Source: Bacillus sp. sid0103 (GTDB lineage: Bacteria > Bacillota > Bacilli > Bacillales_B > DSM-18226). From it: DNA of 64,000 nucleotides. How positions within the stretch are numbered: position 1 is the stretch's first letter; the number at the start of each line of letters is the position of its first letter. The stretch is from positions 62,001 to 126,000 of the forward strand of contig NZ_JAHUWN010000014.1 of NCBI RefSeq assembly GCF_019219025.1, given 5' to 3'. Under the pieces are notes generated by a model. That model was not told where the DNA came from. It saw only the letters and a program-made list of their open reading frames with translations, and did not search any database. A program made the position numbers and the translations under genes. Positions 17,441 to 26,715 of this stretch are shown here, piece by piece.

Positions 17441-18556
17441 ATGAAAGATAAAAGAGTAAGAAGAGACCAATTAGCTGATGATTTTTTTCCCGTCCGTGAC
17501 GTAGATTATATTGAAATATACACAGGGAATGCAAAACAAGCATGCCACTTTTTCTGTACAGCATTTGGTTTTGAGCCAGTAGCATACTCTGGTCTGGAAA
17601 CAGGTAATCGTGAAACCGCTTCCTATTGCTTGAAGCAGCGGAATATTCGACTAGTGCTTACAGGGTCATATACGGAAGAAGGCTCAGTAGCCCAATTTGT
17701 TAAGAAACACGGAGACGGTGTAAAGGATATAGCCCTTTTAGTTGATAATGTCGAGAAGGCATTTGAAGAAGCGGTGAATCGTGGAGCGATTGCGATTGCT
17801 GCCCCTTTTGAAATGAAGGATCCATCGGGTGTGATAAAAAAAGCCGTTCTTGGTACATATGGGGACACCATCCATACGTTAATAGAACGAAAGAATTATC
17901 AGGGTGCTTTCTTGCCTGGATTTGAACCATACGCTGCTCGATTACCGGTAAAAGATGCGGGTTTAATTGGGATTGACCATGTGGTCGGTAACGTAGAGAG
18001 AATGGAGGAATGGGTAGAATATTATGCCAAGGTAATGGGCTTTAAAGAAATGAAACATTTCTCTGATAAGGACATAACAACGGAATATTCCGCTCTTATG
18101 TCAAAGGTCATGCATAACGGAGGACGGATCAAGTTTCCAATCAACGAGCCAGCAGTAGGAAAACGCAAATCACAAATTCAGGAATATCTTGAATTCTATA
18201 ATGGTCCTGGTGTACAGCATTTGGCAATTTTAACAGAGGATATTGTTTCAACGGTAGCCATCTTAAAGAAAAATGGGGTTGAGTTCCTTAAAACTCCAGA
18301 TACTTATTATGAATCCTTAGGAGAACGGATTGGGAAGATTGATGAAGAAATTGAAAAGCTGCGTGAACTAAATATTTTAGTAGACAGAGATGATGAAGGA
18401 TATTTACTGCAAATTTTCAGCAAACCAATTGTTGACCGTCCAACCTTATTTGTTGAAATCATTCAACGAAAAGGTGCACGAGGATTTGGAGAAGGAAATT
18501 TTAAGGCTTTATTTGAATCAATTGAACGGGAGCAGGAAAGACGAGGAAATTTATAA
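17441..18556 (+). CDS. hppD: 4-hydroxyphenylpyruvate dioxygenase
   Basis: A 371-residue cytosolic non-haem iron enzyme that turns 4-hydroxyphenylpyruvate into homogentisate in tyrosine breakdown. Two vicinal-oxygen-chelate domains are visible. The second carries the three iron ligands His180 (GIDHVVGN), His260 (GVQHLAIL) and Glu339 (LFVEIIQRKG). The conserved C-terminal helix region GARGFGEGNFKALFESIEREQ is complete. A GGGGG-type site precedes the ATG. It is the first gene of the pathway operon, followed by a hairpin before the next gene. Confidence 0.95.
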   Translation: MKDKRVRRDQLADDFFPVRDVDYIEIYTGNAKQACHFFCTAFGFEPVAYSGLETGNRETASYCLKQRNIRLVLTGSYTEEGSVAQFVKKHGDGVKDIALLVDNVEKAFEEAVNRGAIAIAAPFEMKDPSGVIKKAVLGTYGDTIHTLIERKNYQGAFLPGFEPYAARLPVKDAGLIGIDHVVGNVERMEEWVEYYAKVMGFKEMKHFSDKDITTEYSALMSKVMHNGGRIKFPINEPAVGKRKSQIQEYLEFYNGPGVQHLAILTEDIVSTVAILKKNGVEFLKTPDTYYESLGERIGKIDEEIEKLRELNILVDRDDEGYLLQIFSKPIVDRPTLFVEIIQRKGARGFGEGNFKALFESIEREQERRGNL

Positions 18557-18602
18557 AAATAGATATTAAGGGTTTAAAGGGGCAAAAAATCGAACGGGTT
18601 CC

Positions 18603-18628
18603 AGGGAGAGTGATTTCTCCCTTTTTTA
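18603..18628 (+). terminator. Hairpin with T-run inside the homogentisate operon
   Basis: AGGGAGA and TCTCCCT pair around a six-base loop and are followed by TTTTTT. It lies between hppD and the next gene, so it could lower expression of the downstream genes rather than end the operon. Confidence 0.55.
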
Positions 18629-18655
18629 AAGCAAAATTATGTGAGGTGAAATATC

Positions 18656-19267
18656 ATGGAAATCTCTCCGAAAACACTGGAATGGAGAGAAGCTTATAAA
18701 TTATTAGTTGGATCAATTCTTCCCCGTCCCATTGCCTTTGTTTCAACAATTGACGAGAAGGGGACAGCTAATGCAGCACCATTTAGTTTTTTCACGGCGA
18801 TTTGTGCAGACCCGATGCTCATTTGTTTCTCACCTATGAGAAGGGGAACTGATGGGGCTAAAAAAGATACGCTTGTAAATATTGAAAGCACAGGTCAATT
18901 TGTTATTAATATTGTGAGTAACAGTATCGCGGAACAAATGAATGACTGTGCGATCGAATTCAGTCCGGATGTCGATGAAATAGTTGAAGTGGGTTTAACG
19001 AAAGAACCTAGTATCAAGGTCAATGTACCGCGGATCAGAGAATCACTCGTCCACCTAGAATGTGAGCTAGAACAGGTAATGCATTTTGGAGATACGCCTG
19101 GGGCAGGAAGCTTAGTAATTGGAAAAGTGGTTCATGTTCATGTGAACGATGACCTGTTTGATAAGGGGCGCATTGATTCTGCGAAACTTAAACCTATTGG
19201 GAGAATGGCTGGAAACATTTTTACAGACCCATTAGCCAAAACGTTTGAAATGGAGAGAAGAACCTAG
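18656..19267 (+). CDS. Flavin reductase-like FMN-binding protein
   Basis: A 203-residue protein of the flavin reductase-like split-barrel family (YKLLVGSILPRPIAFVSTIDEKG.., NAAPFSFFTAICADPMLICFSP.., HLECELEQVMHFGD..). It probably binds FMN. Members range from flavin reductases to proteins of unknown role; its fixed place between hppD and the hydrolase gene suggests a part in aromatic catabolism, but the reaction is not clear. The ATG has GAGGTGAAA upstream. A five-base gap separates it from the next reading frame. Confidence 0.85.
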   Translation: MEISPKTLEWREAYKLLVGSILPRPIAFVSTIDEKGTANAAPFSFFTAICADPMLICFSPMRRGTDGAKKDTLVNIESTGQFVINIVSNSIAEQMNDCAIEFSPDVDEIVEVGLTKEPSIKVNVPRIRESLVHLECELEQVMHFGDTPGAGSLVIGKVVHVHVNDDLFDKGRIDSAKLKPIGRMAGNIFTDPLAKTFEMERRT

Positions 19268-19281
19268 AAAAGGTGAGTGTC

Positions 19282-20208
19282 GTGAAATTCATAACGTTTG
19301 AAAAACAGGATGGGACAATCCGATCGGGGTGGTTATTAGACCATGATCACGCAGTTGATATGCATGAAGCATCAAGTGGACTGCTGCCTGATAATCTATT
19401 AAACTTCCTAGAAAATAGTGACGCAAATTTAAAAATGATGGCAAGGTTCCAATTCACCAGAGAACAAAAAGGCGTTTACCCATTAAGTGAACTTCGTTTA
19501 AAGGCACCACTGCCTATCCCCAAAAGTTTTCGTGATTTTTATGCATTTGAGCAGCATGTGAAACAGGCAAGGGAAAATAGGGGTCTTAAAATGATTGCAG
19601 AATGGTATGAAATTCCTGTCTTTTATTTCTCCAATCATCTTGCCATTAAAGGACCAGGAGAAGGAATTATCAAGCCGAAGGAGTGCAGCTGGCTTGATTA
19701 CGAACTGGAAATGGCCTGTATTATAGGTAAAGAGGGGAGAAATATTTCTGCAGAAAATGCGGATGAACATATTTTTGGCTTTTGTATTTTAAATGATTGG
19801 AGCGCAAGAGATCTGCAAAGGAAGGAAATGAAGGTTGGACTTGGTCCTGCCAAGGGGAAGGATTTTTCAACCTCGATTGGACCATGGATCGTCACAAAAG
19901 ATGAGTTAGAACCATATAAATCTGGAAAAGGTTTTAATCTATCCATGAAAGCAAGGGTAAACGGGTGCCATCTATCAAAAGGGAATATGAAAGACCTTTA
20001 TTATTCCTTTGCTGAGATGATCGAAAGGGCGTCTGCAGGTGTTACCTTATACCCTGGCGAATTGATTGGTTCAGGAACAGTAGGCACAGGTTGTATTCTT
20101 GAGCTTGGAGAACAGGTGCATCGCTGGCTAGTCCCTGGTGATCAAGTAGAATTGGAGATTGATCTCCTTGGTGTGTTACACAATGAAATAATTGCTGAAG
20201 AGAGGTGA
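19282..20208 (+). CDS. Fumarylacetoacetate hydrolase family protein
   Basis: About 308 residues. The GTG at 19282 is preferred because AAAGGTGA lies five bases upstream; an alternative GTG at 19273 overlaps that site. The FAH fold C-terminal domain is clear: DYELEMACIIGKEG carries metal-binding Glu residues, and FGFCILNDWSARDLQRKEM, GPAKGKDFSTSIGPWIVT and GSGTVGTGCILELG follow. In this operon it most likely cleaves fumarylacetoacetate or its maleyl isomer to acetoacetate, the last step of homogentisate breakdown. It is four bases from hmgA. Confidence 0.88.
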   Translation: MKFITFEKQDGTIRSGWLLDHDHAVDMHEASSGLLPDNLLNFLENSDANLKMMARFQFTREQKGVYPLSELRLKAPLPIPKSFRDFYAFEQHVKQARENRGLKMIAEWYEIPVFYFSNHLAIKGPGEGIIKPKECSWLDYELEMACIIGKEGRNISAENADEHIFGFCILNDWSARDLQRKEMKVGLGPAKGKDFSTSIGPWIVTKDELEPYKSGKGFNLSMKARVNGCHLSKGNMKDLYYSFAEMIERASAGVTLYPGELIGSGTVGTGCILELGEQVHRWLVPGDQVELEIDLLGVLHNEIIAEER

Positions 20209-20212
20209 AATA

Positions 20213-21376
20213 ATGTATTACCGCCAAATGGGGAATATACCTCACAAACGTCATACCATGTTTAAAAAAGGGGATGGAAGCCTTTTTAGAGAGCAGGTAA
20301 TGGGGACACGGGGATTTTCAGGAACGCAATCGATTTTGTATCATCATTATATGCCAACTGAAGTGGTGAAAGCGGAATTAGTGGATGATTATTTGCCAGA
20401 ATATGAAGATCAGCAGCCCCTTAAACACCGCCATTTTTTCACAGGTAAAGTGCCAACAAAAGGGGACGCGCTAAAGGCTAGGGAATATATTTTAGGAAAT
20501 CAGGATTTATTAATTGGAACAGCCCATGTAACAGTTCCAATGACAAGTTTTTATCGGAATGGTGATGGCGATGAATTGCTTTATGTTCACTACGGATCTG
20601 GAAAACTAGAAACGATGTTCGGGACCCTGTCATATAGGCCGGGTGATTATCTTATTATTCCGATAGGGACCATATACCGTGTCATCCCAAACGAAAATGA
20701 AGAGACAAAAATGCTGGTTGTTGAATCCTTCAGCCAAATCACAACACCAAGACGGTACCGAAATGAATATGGTCAACTTTTAGAGCATAGCCCATTTTGT
20801 GAAAGAGACCTGCGTGGACCGGAAGAATTGTCGACATTCGATGAAAAGGGTGAATTTGAGGTTTTAACGAAATCGAGGGGGAAAATATCCTCGCATATCT
20901 TAGGACATCATCCGCTTGATGTAGTGGGCTGGGATGGATATTTATATCCATGGGCCTTTAATATCGAAGATTTTGAACCAATCACTGGAAGAGTCCATCA
21001 GCCGCCGCCAGTCCATCAAACTTTTGAAGGGAATAATTTTGTTGTCTGTTCATTTGTACCCCGGCTTTATGACTATCATCCCAATTCAATCCCTGCACCT
21101 TATTATCATAGTAATGTTAACAGCGATGAGCTGCTCTATTATGTAGAAGGCAATTTCATGAGCCGTAAAGGGGTGCAGGAAGGCTCCATTACCCTCCATC
21201 CAGGCGGAATTCCGCATGGTCCTCATCCGGGCAAAACGGAAGCGAGTATTGGAAAAAAGGAAACGCTTGAGCTGGCCGTTATGATTGATACCTTCCATCC
21301 TCTCAAAATTGTAAAAAACGCACATAAGATAGAAGATGTGAACTATATGTATTCATGGTATGAGAAAAAGGAATAA
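20213..21376 (+). CDS. hmgA: Homogentisate 1,2-dioxygenase
   Basis: A 387-residue cupin-fold iron dioxygenase that opens the ring of homogentisate to maleylacetoacetate. Hallmarks are the N-terminal YYRQMGNIPHKRHT, the cupin region (DELLYVHYGSGKLETMFGTL), and the C-terminal metal-binding region (YYHSNVNSDELLYYVEGNF..LHPGGIPHGPHPG). AGAGGTGA precedes the ATG at 20213, and the upstream seven-codon extension has no site. It is the last gene of the operon. No maleylacetoacetate isomerase gene is present in the cluster. Confidence 0.95.
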   Translation: MYYRQMGNIPHKRHTMFKKGDGSLFREQVMGTRGFSGTQSILYHHYMPTEVVKAELVDDYLPEYEDQQPLKHRHFFTGKVPTKGDALKAREYILGNQDLLIGTAHVTVPMTSFYRNGDGDELLYVHYGSGKLETMFGTLSYRPGDYLIIPIGTIYRVIPNENEETKMLVVESFSQITTPRRYRNEYGQLLEHSPFCERDLRGPEELSTFDEKGEFEVLTKSRGKISSHILGHHPLDVVGWDGYLYPWAFNIEDFEPITGRVHQPPPVHQTFEGNNFVVCSFVPRLYDYHPNSIPAPYYHSNVNSDELLYYVEGNFMSRKGVQEGSITLHPGGIPHGPHPGKTEASIGKKETLELAVMIDTFHPLKIVKNAHKIEDVNYMYSWYEKKE

Positions 21377-21390
21377 CAATATTTCGTAAT

Positions 21391-21422
21391 CAATCCAACA
21401 AACTAGTTGGATTGTTTTTTTT
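21391..21422 (+). terminator. Terminator of the homogentisate operon
   Basis: CAATCCAAC and GTTGGATTG form a 9-bp stem followed by eight T residues. Confidence 0.9.
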
Positions 21423-21485
21423 AAACTACAGATAAAAAATGGTATGGTAGTAGTAAGTTATTTGAAATTAAACGGAGGTGAAGTC

Positions 21486-22100
21486 ATGGAGCTAGATCCA
21501 ATTTTATCGAAATTAAAAAGTCATACACCAAAGATCCTTGGCAGTGAAAGGTTTTCAAAATATGCTGTTATGGTCCCACTAATTGAAAAAGAGGACGGAA
21601 TACACGTATTATTAGAAGTTCGCTCCCTTAAATTAAGAAGGCAGCCCGGAGAGATTTGTTTTCCTGGTGGGAGGATTGATGCACAGGATAGTGATGAAAA
21701 AGATGCAGCGATTCGAGAAACATTCGAGGAATTAGGCATTCACAAAGAGCAAATCACAGATGTTTATCCATTGGATTATATGATTTCACCTTATGGGATG
21801 ATGATTTTTCCTTATGTCGGCTATTTAATTAATCCTCAAAAAATCGTGCCTAACCCTTCAGAGGTTGATGAGATTTTCACTGTACCACTTTCATTTTTTA
21901 TTAAGAACGACCCTGAAATTTATCAGATTAAATTTAGGGCAGAGCCAGAGGAAAACTTTCCATTTGAATTAATCATTGGAGGAGAAAATTATAATTGGCG
22001 GGCAAGAGGAATTGAGGAATATTTCTACCGCTATAATGGAAAAGTTATTTGGGGACTAACAGCAAGGATCCTTGCCCATTTTATTGAACTCATTCGCTAA
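21486..22100 (+). CDS. Nudix hydrolase, CoA pyrophosphatase-like
   Basis: A 204-residue protein with a Nudix box FPGGRIDAQDSDEKDAAIRE followed by TFEELGI. The pattern, with the preceding LRRQPGEICFPGG, is that of the CoA pyrophosphatase (NudL-type) group, which splits CoA into phosphopantetheine and 3',5'-ADP. The ATG at 21486 has CGGAGGTGA upstream; the 14-codon extension has none. It is monocistronic. Substrate assignment is by family resemblance only. Confidence 0.85.
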   Translation: MELDPILSKLKSHTPKILGSERFSKYAVMVPLIEKEDGIHVLLEVRSLKLRRQPGEICFPGGRIDAQDSDEKDAAIRETFEELGIHKEQITDVYPLDYMISPYGMMIFPYVGYLINPQKIVPNPSEVDEIFTVPLSFFIKNDPEIYQIKFRAEPEENFPFELIIGGENYNWRARGIEEYFYRYNGKVIWGLTARILAHFIELIR

Positions 22101-22230
22101 TTCCGAGGAAAATTTAATCAACGTGTCCATTTTAGGCGCACAGATGTCCTTGTCAAAAAGAAAAAACTTGATTATTTTCTGAATATGTTTAAAATTAAGA
22201 TTATATTTTTAGAATTAGGGAGATGTAGGG

Positions 22231-23592
22231 ATGAAGGTCGTAAAGTTTGGCGGGTCCTCGCTAGCATCAGGAAAACAAATTGAAAAGGTATTTAAGATTG
22301 TTGTTTCAGATCCCGAGAGAAGAGTCGTTGTCGTTTCAGCACCAGGGAAACGGTTTGCAGAGGATCCAAAGGTAACGGATTTATTGATTGAATGTGGAGA
22401 ACTTTGTCTCCAAAACCAAGATCCTAGGGAAAAATTTGAAGCTGTTCTTGAAAGATACTGCTCTATCGCCGAAGAATTATTATTGTCACATGATATTATT
22501 ATTGAAATTCAAGAAGATTTAGCAAAGAGATTGAGTGCAGATAAGACAAAACCTGATCGCTTTCTGGATTTATTAAAAGCCAGCGGTGAGGATAATCACG
22601 CCAAATTGGTCGCAGCCTATTTTCGTAAGCAGGGAGTAGAAACACATTACATAAACCCTAAAGAAGCAGGGCTACTTGTCAGTGATGAGCCGGGTAATGC
22701 CCAAGTTCTGCCGGAGGCTTACAGTCAGTTATACTCGCTGCACGAACGACCAGGGGTACTAATTTTTCCAGGCTTTTTTGGATACAGCAAACAAGGCGAG
22801 GTATTTACCTTTTCGCGAAGTGGTTCTGACATTACAGGATCGATCCTAGCTAATGCCCTTAAAGCAGACCTTTATGAGAACTTCACCGATGTTGATGCCG
22901 TGTATTCTGTAAATCCATACATCGTAAAAAAACCTAAAGAAATAAAGGAATTAACCTATCGGGAAATGCGTGAACTTTCCTATGCAGGATTCACCGTATT
23001 ACATGATGAAGCGCTTGTTCCGGCATTCAAAGCAGGCATTCCTGTTCAAATCAAAAATACAAATAATCCAAGTGCACCAGGAACGAGGATTGTTTATGAG
23101 CGCGACAATACGAATGGACCTGTGATTGGAATTGCAAGTGATCAAGGATTTTGTAGTATTTATGTGAGCAAATACTTAATGAATCGTGAGATAGGATTTG
23201 GACGCAAGCTTTTAGGTATTTTAGAAGACTTCGGTTTATCCTATGAACATACGCCTTCAGGAATTGATGATGTTTCTGTTATCCTTCGTGAAAGTCAAAT
23301 GGATACAGAAATGGAGAAATCGATTAAAGCACGGATTGAAACAGAACTGCAAGTCGATCAAGTGAAATTTGAACATAGTCTTGCACTTATCATGGTGGTT
23401 GGCGAGGGCATGCGCCACAATGTAGGAACAATGGCAAGGGCCTCCAAAGCACTGGCGAAAGCACATATTAATATTGAAATGATAAACCAAGGTTCATCTG
23501 AAGTGAGTATGATGTTTGGGGTAAAAGAAGTAGACGAAAAAAGAGCAGTTCAAGCACTTTATGAAGAGTTTTTTGTAGCAGTAACAGTTTAA
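22231..23592 (+). CDS. thrD: Aspartate kinase (aspartokinase III type)
   Basis: A 453-residue enzyme for the first step of the aspartate family pathway, phosphorylating aspartate. The N-terminal KVVKFGGSSLASG and central FPGFFGYSKQGEVFTFSRSGSDITGS motifs form the kinase site. Two ACT domains follow (about 300-450; GFCSIYVSKYLMNREIGF.., MVVGEGMRHNVGTMARASKALA), so feedback control by an amino acid is expected. The length matches the single-chain Bacillus ThrD (YclM) type. The ATG follows AGGGAGATG. It is monocistronic. Confidence 0.9.
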   Translation: MKVVKFGGSSLASGKQIEKVFKIVVSDPERRVVVVSAPGKRFAEDPKVTDLLIECGELCLQNQDPREKFEAVLERYCSIAEELLLSHDIIIEIQEDLAKRLSADKTKPDRFLDLLKASGEDNHAKLVAAYFRKQGVETHYINPKEAGLLVSDEPGNAQVLPEAYSQLYSLHERPGVLIFPGFFGYSKQGEVFTFSRSGSDITGSILANALKADLYENFTDVDAVYSVNPYIVKKPKEIKELTYREMRELSYAGFTVLHDEALVPAFKAGIPVQIKNTNNPSAPGTRIVYERDNTNGPVIGIASDQGFCSIYVSKYLMNREIGFGRKLLGILEDFGLSYEHTPSGIDDVSVILRESQMDTEMEKSIKARIETELQVDQVKFEHSLALIMVVGEGMRHNVGTMARASKALAKAHINIEMINQGSSEVSMMFGVKEVDEKRAVQALYEEFFVAVTV

Positions 23593-23610
23593 TTTCACCA
23601 TTATTGGCAT

Positions 23611-23657
23611 AAAAAAAGCAGTTCTAAAATTCACTAGTGATTTTAGACTGCTTTTTT
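23611..23657 (+). terminator. Aspartate kinase terminator
   Basis: A long stem (AAAAAGCAGT-CTAAAAT and complement) with a ten-base loop, followed by T residues. Confidence 0.85.
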
Positions 23658-23724
23658 ACTATTTCAACAAGCAATATTTCAAGTTGAAATTCGAATAGTA
23701 TGAATTTAGTTTTTATGTTATTAT

Positions 23725-23744
23725 TATACCAACCGGTTAGTATG
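23725..23744 (+). promoter_or_regulatory. Palindromic operator, TetR-type
   Basis: ATACCAACCGGTTAGTAT is an 18-bp palindrome with one mismatched pair, centred near 23734. The AACCGGTT core is common for TetR-family regulators. It lies about 80 bases before the molybdoenzyme gene. No TetR gene is in the window. Confidence 0.55.
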
Positions 23745-23782
23745 TAATAATGTTTTAAAACAGAAAAAGGAGTCGATATAAA

Positions 23783-23845
23783 ATGAAAGCCATTAGGTGG
23801 GAGGAGAAGTGGTCTTTTGGAGAAAAGCGAAAAATCAATCGGTAA
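23783..23845 (+). CDS. Possible 20-residue upstream peptide overlapping the molybdoenzyme start
   Basis: An ATG with AAAGGAG nine bases upstream starts a frame (MKAIRWEEKWSFGEKRKINR) that ends 29 bases inside the next gene in another frame. Its codons contain the GGAGGAG that serves the downstream TTG start. This could couple translation or be chance; no homologue is recognised. Confidence 0.35.
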   Translation: MKAIRWEEKWSFGEKRKINR

Positions 23846-26072
23846 ACCTACTAAAATAAGTTATCGGACGTGTCCATTGTGTGAAGCGACCTGTGGGTTA
23901 GAAATTCATACACAAGAAAAAAAGGTTGTCCATATTAAGGGAGATAAACTAGATCCGTTTAGCAAAGGTTATTTATGTCCAAAAGGATATAGTGTAAAGG
24001 AACTCCACTCAGACCCTGACCGGGTTCTAAAACCGATGATTCGTAATGGGGAGAAATGGCAAGAAGTTTCCTGGGAAGATGCCTTCTCTGAGGTAAGAAA
24101 GGGGCTTCGTTCGGTTATCGATGAGTATGGTAAGAATGCAGTCGCTGTTTATTTAGGAAACCCGAGTGTTCACAATTTAGGAAGCATGTTATATGTTCCA
24201 AACTTTTTACGTGCATTAGGAAGCCGGAGCATCTTTTCGGCCAGTACTCTAGATCAGATTCCAAAACAACTTTCATCTGAAATCATGTTTGGTAGTGCTG
24301 CCAATCTACCAATTCCAGATATTGATCATACAAACTATCTGTTGATGATTGGTGCCAATCCCCTTGCGTCCAATGGAAGCTTAATGACTGCACCTAATAT
24401 GAGAGGACGTTTGAAGGCTCTAAAGGAACGTGGCGGGAAGTTAGTAGTCATTGACCCGGTTCGTACTGTTACAGCAAAGCAAGCCGATGAACATTATTTT
24501 ATTCGTCCTGGGACAGACGCTTTGTTTCTATTCGGACTTATTTATACACTTTTCGAAGAAGGTTTGGTTAACCTTGGGAAATTGGTTGATTATATAAACG
24601 GGCTTGATGAAATTAAAAACCTTTCTGAGGATTTTGCACCTGAAATTGTTTCCGTTAAATGCGGAATTCCAGAAGACACCATTCGTCGTATAGCACGTGA
24701 ACTTGCTAGTTCACCTCAAGCGATTGCTTACGGAAGAATGGGCACATGTACACAACCTTTTGGCACAATGAACAGCTGGCTTTTGGATGTGGTAAATGTT
24801 CTAACAGGGAATTTGGACCGCCCGGGCGGTGTGATGTTTCCTAACCCAGCCACGAGACGTGCATCTTCCAAAAGAGTTCGCTTGCTAAGACACAACCGTT
24901 TTCAAACTAGAGTTAGAAAGATTCCTGAGGTATTGGGAGAGATTCCCGTATCCTGCCTAGCAGAAGAAATTGAAACCCCTGGTCAAGGACAAATTAAAGC
25001 ATTAGTTTCCATAGCTGGAAACCCCGCACTTTCAGCACCAAATAGTAAACACTTACAATCTGCTCTTGAAAAAGTTGATTTTATGGTCAGCATTGATTGT
25101 TATCTAAATGAAACTTCTCGCTATGCCAATGTACTGCTTCCAGTTCCTTCACCATTAGAACGCTCTCACTATGATATTACCTTTTACAACCTTGCTATCC
25201 GAAATATTGCACACTATTCAAAACCTGTTTTTGACCTTCCAGCAGAACAACTAGATGAATGGCAGATTCTTCTTCATTTAGCAGCAGCGGTGGGTGAGGA
25301 ACAAATGGAAGGGGACATAGTTAGTAAATTGGATGAACTTGCAATTGATGAACTGATCAAACATGAAATAAAGAACCCGGATTCACCAATTTACGAGCAG
25401 AACGCCATGGAAATTAACGCCATGCTAAAGAATAGAAAAGGGCCGGAACGTTTGCTTGATTTTTACCTCCGTGTCGGGCCATATGGAGAACACTTTGGAA
25501 GAAATCCTGGTGGACTAAGCTTAACTATCTTAGAGAAACATCCACATGGAATGGACCTTGGCGCTCTTCAACCGAGAATTCCAGCGATATTACAAACACC
25601 TTCAGGAAAAATTGAATTAGCAGCCCCAATTTTAACGAAAGATGTTGAACGTCTTCGACAAACACTTGATTCAAAAGGGGATACCATACTTTTGGTTGGA
25701 AGAAGAGACCTGCGAAGTAATAACTCCTGGCTGCACAATCTTCCGGTACTAGTAAAAGGAGAAGATAGATGTAAGCTCATGATTCATTCCAGTGATGCTG
25801 AAAGTTTTGGACTGTTGCAAGGAGATAAGGCGTTGGTGAAGTCACGAACAGGAAAGATAGAAGTACCAGTAGAAATCACGGATGATATCATGCCGGGAAC
25901 GGTAAGTCTTCCACATGGGTGGGGGCATAACCTTTCTGGAACTCGTCTTGGGGTAGCCAGCCAGCATGATGGTGTTAATGTCAATCTGTTGACGGATGAA
26001 CAATGGATCGATCCAATATCCGGAAATGCAGTATTTAATGGAGTGCCAATAATAATCGAAAAAATAAGTTAA
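23817..26072 (+). CDS. Molybdopterin-dependent oxidoreductase with N-terminal 4Fe-4S site
   Basis: A 751-residue protein of the DMSO reductase superfamily. The N-terminal cluster ligands are Cys19, Cys22, Cys26 and Cys54 (CPLCEATC..GYLCPKG). The molybdopterin domains follow (RGGKLVVIDPVRTVTAKQADEH.., GRMGTCTQPFGTMNSWLLDVVNVLTGNLDRPGG) and the C-terminal beta-barrel (KALVKSRTGKIEVPVEITDDIMPGTVSLPHGWGHN). There is no signal peptide, so it is cytoplasmic. No electron-transfer subunit or cofactor gene is adjacent. The substrate is unknown; family members include formate dehydrogenases and nitrate reductases. The TTG start has GGAGGAG nine bases upstream. Confidence 0.88.
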   Translation: MEKSEKSIGKPTKISYRTCPLCEATCGLEIHTQEKKVVHIKGDKLDPFSKGYLCPKGYSVKELHSDPDRVLKPMIRNGEKWQEVSWEDAFSEVRKGLRSVIDEYGKNAVAVYLGNPSVHNLGSMLYVPNFLRALGSRSIFSASTLDQIPKQLSSEIMFGSAANLPIPDIDHTNYLLMIGANPLASNGSLMTAPNMRGRLKALKERGGKLVVIDPVRTVTAKQADEHYFIRPGTDALFLFGLIYTLFEEGLVNLGKLVDYINGLDEIKNLSEDFAPEIVSVKCGIPEDTIRRIARELASSPQAIAYGRMGTCTQPFGTMNSWLLDVVNVLTGNLDRPGGVMFPNPATRRASSKRVRLLRHNRFQTRVRKIPEVLGEIPVSCLAEEIETPGQGQIKALVSIAGNPALSAPNSKHLQSALEKVDFMVSIDCYLNETSRYANVLLPVPSPLERSHYDITFYNLAIRNIAHYSKPVFDLPAEQLDEWQILLHLAAAVGEEQMEGDIVSKLDELAIDELIKHEIKNPDSPIYEQNAMEINAMLKNRKGPERLLDFYLRVGPYGEHFGRNPGGLSLTILEKHPHGMDLGALQPRIPAILQTPSGKIELAAPILTKDVERLRQTLDSKGDTILLVGRRDLRSNNSWLHNLPVLVKGEDRCKLMIHSSDAESFGLLQGDKALVKSRTGKIEVPVEITDDIMPGTVSLPHGWGHNLSGTRLGVASQHDGVNVNLLTDEQWIDPISGNAVFNGVPIIIEKIS

Positions 26073-26102
26073 GTCAGATAAAATAAACATTTCAAATGAA
26101 CG

Positions 26103-26122
26103 GGCTCGCCATTTAGCGAGCC
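26103..26122. terminator. Short hairpin between convergent genes
   Basis: GGCTCGC-N6-GCGAGCC lies between the molybdoenzyme gene and the minus-strand membrane protein; T-tracts are poor on both sides. Confidence 0.5.
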
Positions 26123-26126
26123 ACAT

Positions 26127-26702
26127 TTATGACTTTTTTAGTTTAATTTTCGTTCGAATTCCTGACCACACTGCAATTACAAGTCCGCCAATGGTATCTG
26201 CAATTAGATCCGTCATCGTATCTTTATTTCCGCCGCCTTGTAAGGTCATATTGAAGAATTGGTCAGAGCTGAATTCATAAATTTCCCATAGTACCCCGCC
26301 AAGTGCTGCAAAGGATAGTGTAAATAAGAACACAAACCATGGTGATATCTTTTCCCCCGCATTTCGGTGGATCAATCGTTCATACAGAGCAATTCCCGCA
26401 AAAGCAAGGATGGCTCCACTGACCAAATGCATAAAGGTGTCCCACCAACCAAGACCATACCAGCCTAGGATAGAACCTAAATATTGAGAACCAACTAAGA
26501 AAATTAAATAAGAAATAACAATCGGTAAATTGAATTGTAGTTTGGTGAATAGTGCCAATAATAACGGGACCGCTCCACAAACAATTCCTCCAATGGCAAC
26601 TGTTCCTTTAAAGGTTACATCGTTTGAAAAGAAGTAGACGGCTAATGCTGCCATAAAAATGACATAGATTAAACTGAAAATGATGACAAGTTTTCTATTC
26701 AT
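26127..26702 (-). CDS. Membrane protein, DUF2238-like, copy 2 of a tandem pair
   Basis: A 191-residue protein with about six helices. The ATG at 26702 has GAGGAGGA upstream; the frame extends to 26738 without a site. Motifs WWDTFMHLVSGAILAFAGI, GVLWEIYEFSSDQF and GGGNKDTMTDLIADTIGG match those of its upstream neighbour and recall the YjdF/DUF2238 pattern (DRLGHFAQG, YELVEF, GDVWDTQWDM). Acidic and His residues inside helices suggest a polar site. Function unknown. It starts 13 bases after the neighbour's stop, so the two are one operon. Confidence 0.8.
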   Translation of the reverse strand: MNRKLVIIFSLIYVIFMAALAVYFFSNDVTFKGTVAIGGIVCGAVPLLLALFTKLQFNLPIVISYLIFLVGSQYLGSILGWYGLGWWDTFMHLVSGAILAFAGIALYERLIHRNAGEKISPWFVFLFTLSFAALGGVLWEIYEFSSDQFFNMTLQGGGNKDTMTDLIADTIGGLVIAVWSGIRTKIKLKKS

Positions 26703-26715
26703 AAATTTCCTCCTC

